Both the position numbers and the translations under genes were made by a program. Shown here in pieces: positions 5,739-6,149 of a DNA stretch of 6,149 bases. The notes under the pieces were generated by a model. That model had not been told where the DNA came from. It saw only the letters and a program-made list of their open reading frames with translations, and searched no databases. Source of the stretch: Desulfobulbus_C sp964551175 (lineage in GTDB: Bacteria > Desulfobacterota > Desulfobulbia > Desulfobulbales > Desulfobulbaceae); contig CAZKBZ010000136.1 of NCBI GenBank assembly GCA_964551175.1, positions 1-6,149 of the forward strand. The letters are read 5' to 3'. Position 1 is the first letter of the stretch, and every line of letters begins with the position of its first letter.

Positions 5739-5785
5739 TTTTGACTTTGAAGATATGGTGAGAGCCGCCCTGGTCCAGACCGGCT

Positions 5786-6106
5786 GTGGTGCTGTTGATC
5801 TCAACGGTGACTGTATTGATGCGTGTTCGCTATGCAGACTTCAATATGTCTGACAGCATTTCACAGGTTGATGCAAGGCAGGATAGAACGGAAACAACTT
5901 TTGATATCCGCTATTCTTTTGCAGAAGCCAGCGGCTTTGGCCTTTTTAACGAGATTGAGGGCTTGAGTATTCTGTTCAGGCTTGCCTGCAACGACTATAG
6001 AACAGATTATGATTTTGCAGCTTACAAGGCTGCACATGGGTACGCGTTTGAAAACGTGACGGATGACTTTATGGATTACCGTCTGTATCTTGACTATAAA
6101 TTCTGA
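5786..6106 (+). pseudogene. C-terminal remnant of an outer-membrane porin (OprD-like)
   Basis: From about 5822 the frame reads like the last strands of an outer-membrane beta-barrel: RVRYADFNMSDS, then RTETTFDIRYSF, then IEGLSILFRLACNDYRTDY, and finally FMDYRLYLDYKF at the stop. Alternating hydrophobic residues and a terminal Phe after an aromatic-rich strand form the signal recognised by the Bam complex. The arrangement of strands resembles OprD-type porins. Only about 95 barrel residues remain where such proteins have about 400. The GTG at 5786 has no convincing ribosome-binding site, there is no signal peptide, and the first 12 residues do not look like barrel. A stop at 5759-5761 closes the frame upstream. 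In the adjacent frame, residues up to DLNGDCIDA (ending near 5829) could be the preceding part, displaced by a frameshift around 5820-5835. I read this as a decayed gene. A short intact hypothetical gene is the alternative. Confidence 0.5.
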
Positions 6107-6149
6107 CACTTGGTATCAGGTTTTCCTGTACTGTGGTGCTTCCCCAGGC
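6107..6149. other. Right-edge sequence, nothing recognised
   Basis: The last 43 bases hold no visible reading frame of note, terminator or repeat. With the stretch from 5632 this makes over 500 bases without an intact recognisable gene. Confidence 0.5.

Noticed and set aside
1..6149. CRISPR array, tRNA/rRNA gene, insertion sequence or phage genes
   Set aside because: I saw no spaced direct repeats, cloverleaf with CCA end, transposase motifs or terminal inverted repeats.

Overview
The window is a compact, all-plus-strand stretch of a Gram-negative bacterial chromosome. An anaerobic member of the Desulfobacterota (Desulfobulbales-like) is the best guess. The Gram-negative call rests on a Pal lipoprotein domain, a Skp chaperone, a heptose kinase for LPS core and a porin-like C-terminus ending in Phe. 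The anaerobe call rests on a protein joining a CODH/ACS-type [4Fe-4S] domain to a DUF3786 domain, an architecture I associate with strict anaerobes. Taxonomy is inferred from protein style only.

Layout. (1) 3-386: C-terminal part of pal, cut by the left edge. (2) 387-593: a gap with a very strong purine/pyrimidine hairpin terminator, a plausible sigma70 promoter directly behind it, and a leader with small inverted repeats. (3) 594-2950: skp, then the Fe-S/DUF3786 gene, then a kinase-only heptose-7-phosphate kinase (hldA type). The last two overlap by one base (TGATG). (4) 3003-5631: yicC, a RemA/DUF370 gene, gmk and rlmB, tightly packed with overlapping junctions and possibly served by an extended -10 promoter just upstream of yicC. 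(5) 5632-6149: no intact recognisable gene. There is a short Cys-rich reading frame coupled to the rlmB stop, then the C-terminal end of an outer-membrane porin-like protein that lacks its N-terminus and appears frameshifted.

How the genes fit together. Block 3 serves the cell envelope: Skp escorts outer-membrane proteins and HldA makes a precursor of LPS heptose. The redox-looking Fe-S/DUF3786 protein between them is the least understood gene here. Block 4 is the conserved yicC-remA-gmk cluster also known from Firmicutes: an RNase, a small DNA-binding-type protein and guanylate kinase. Here the next gene is a 23S rRNA 2'-O-methyltransferase rather than rpoZ. The common theme is RNA and nucleotide metabolism.

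I found no clearly new system. The points most worth a second look are the uncharacterised Fe-S/DUF3786 gene, the RemA homologue in a Gram-negative, the polypurine hairpin, and the decayed region after rlmB.
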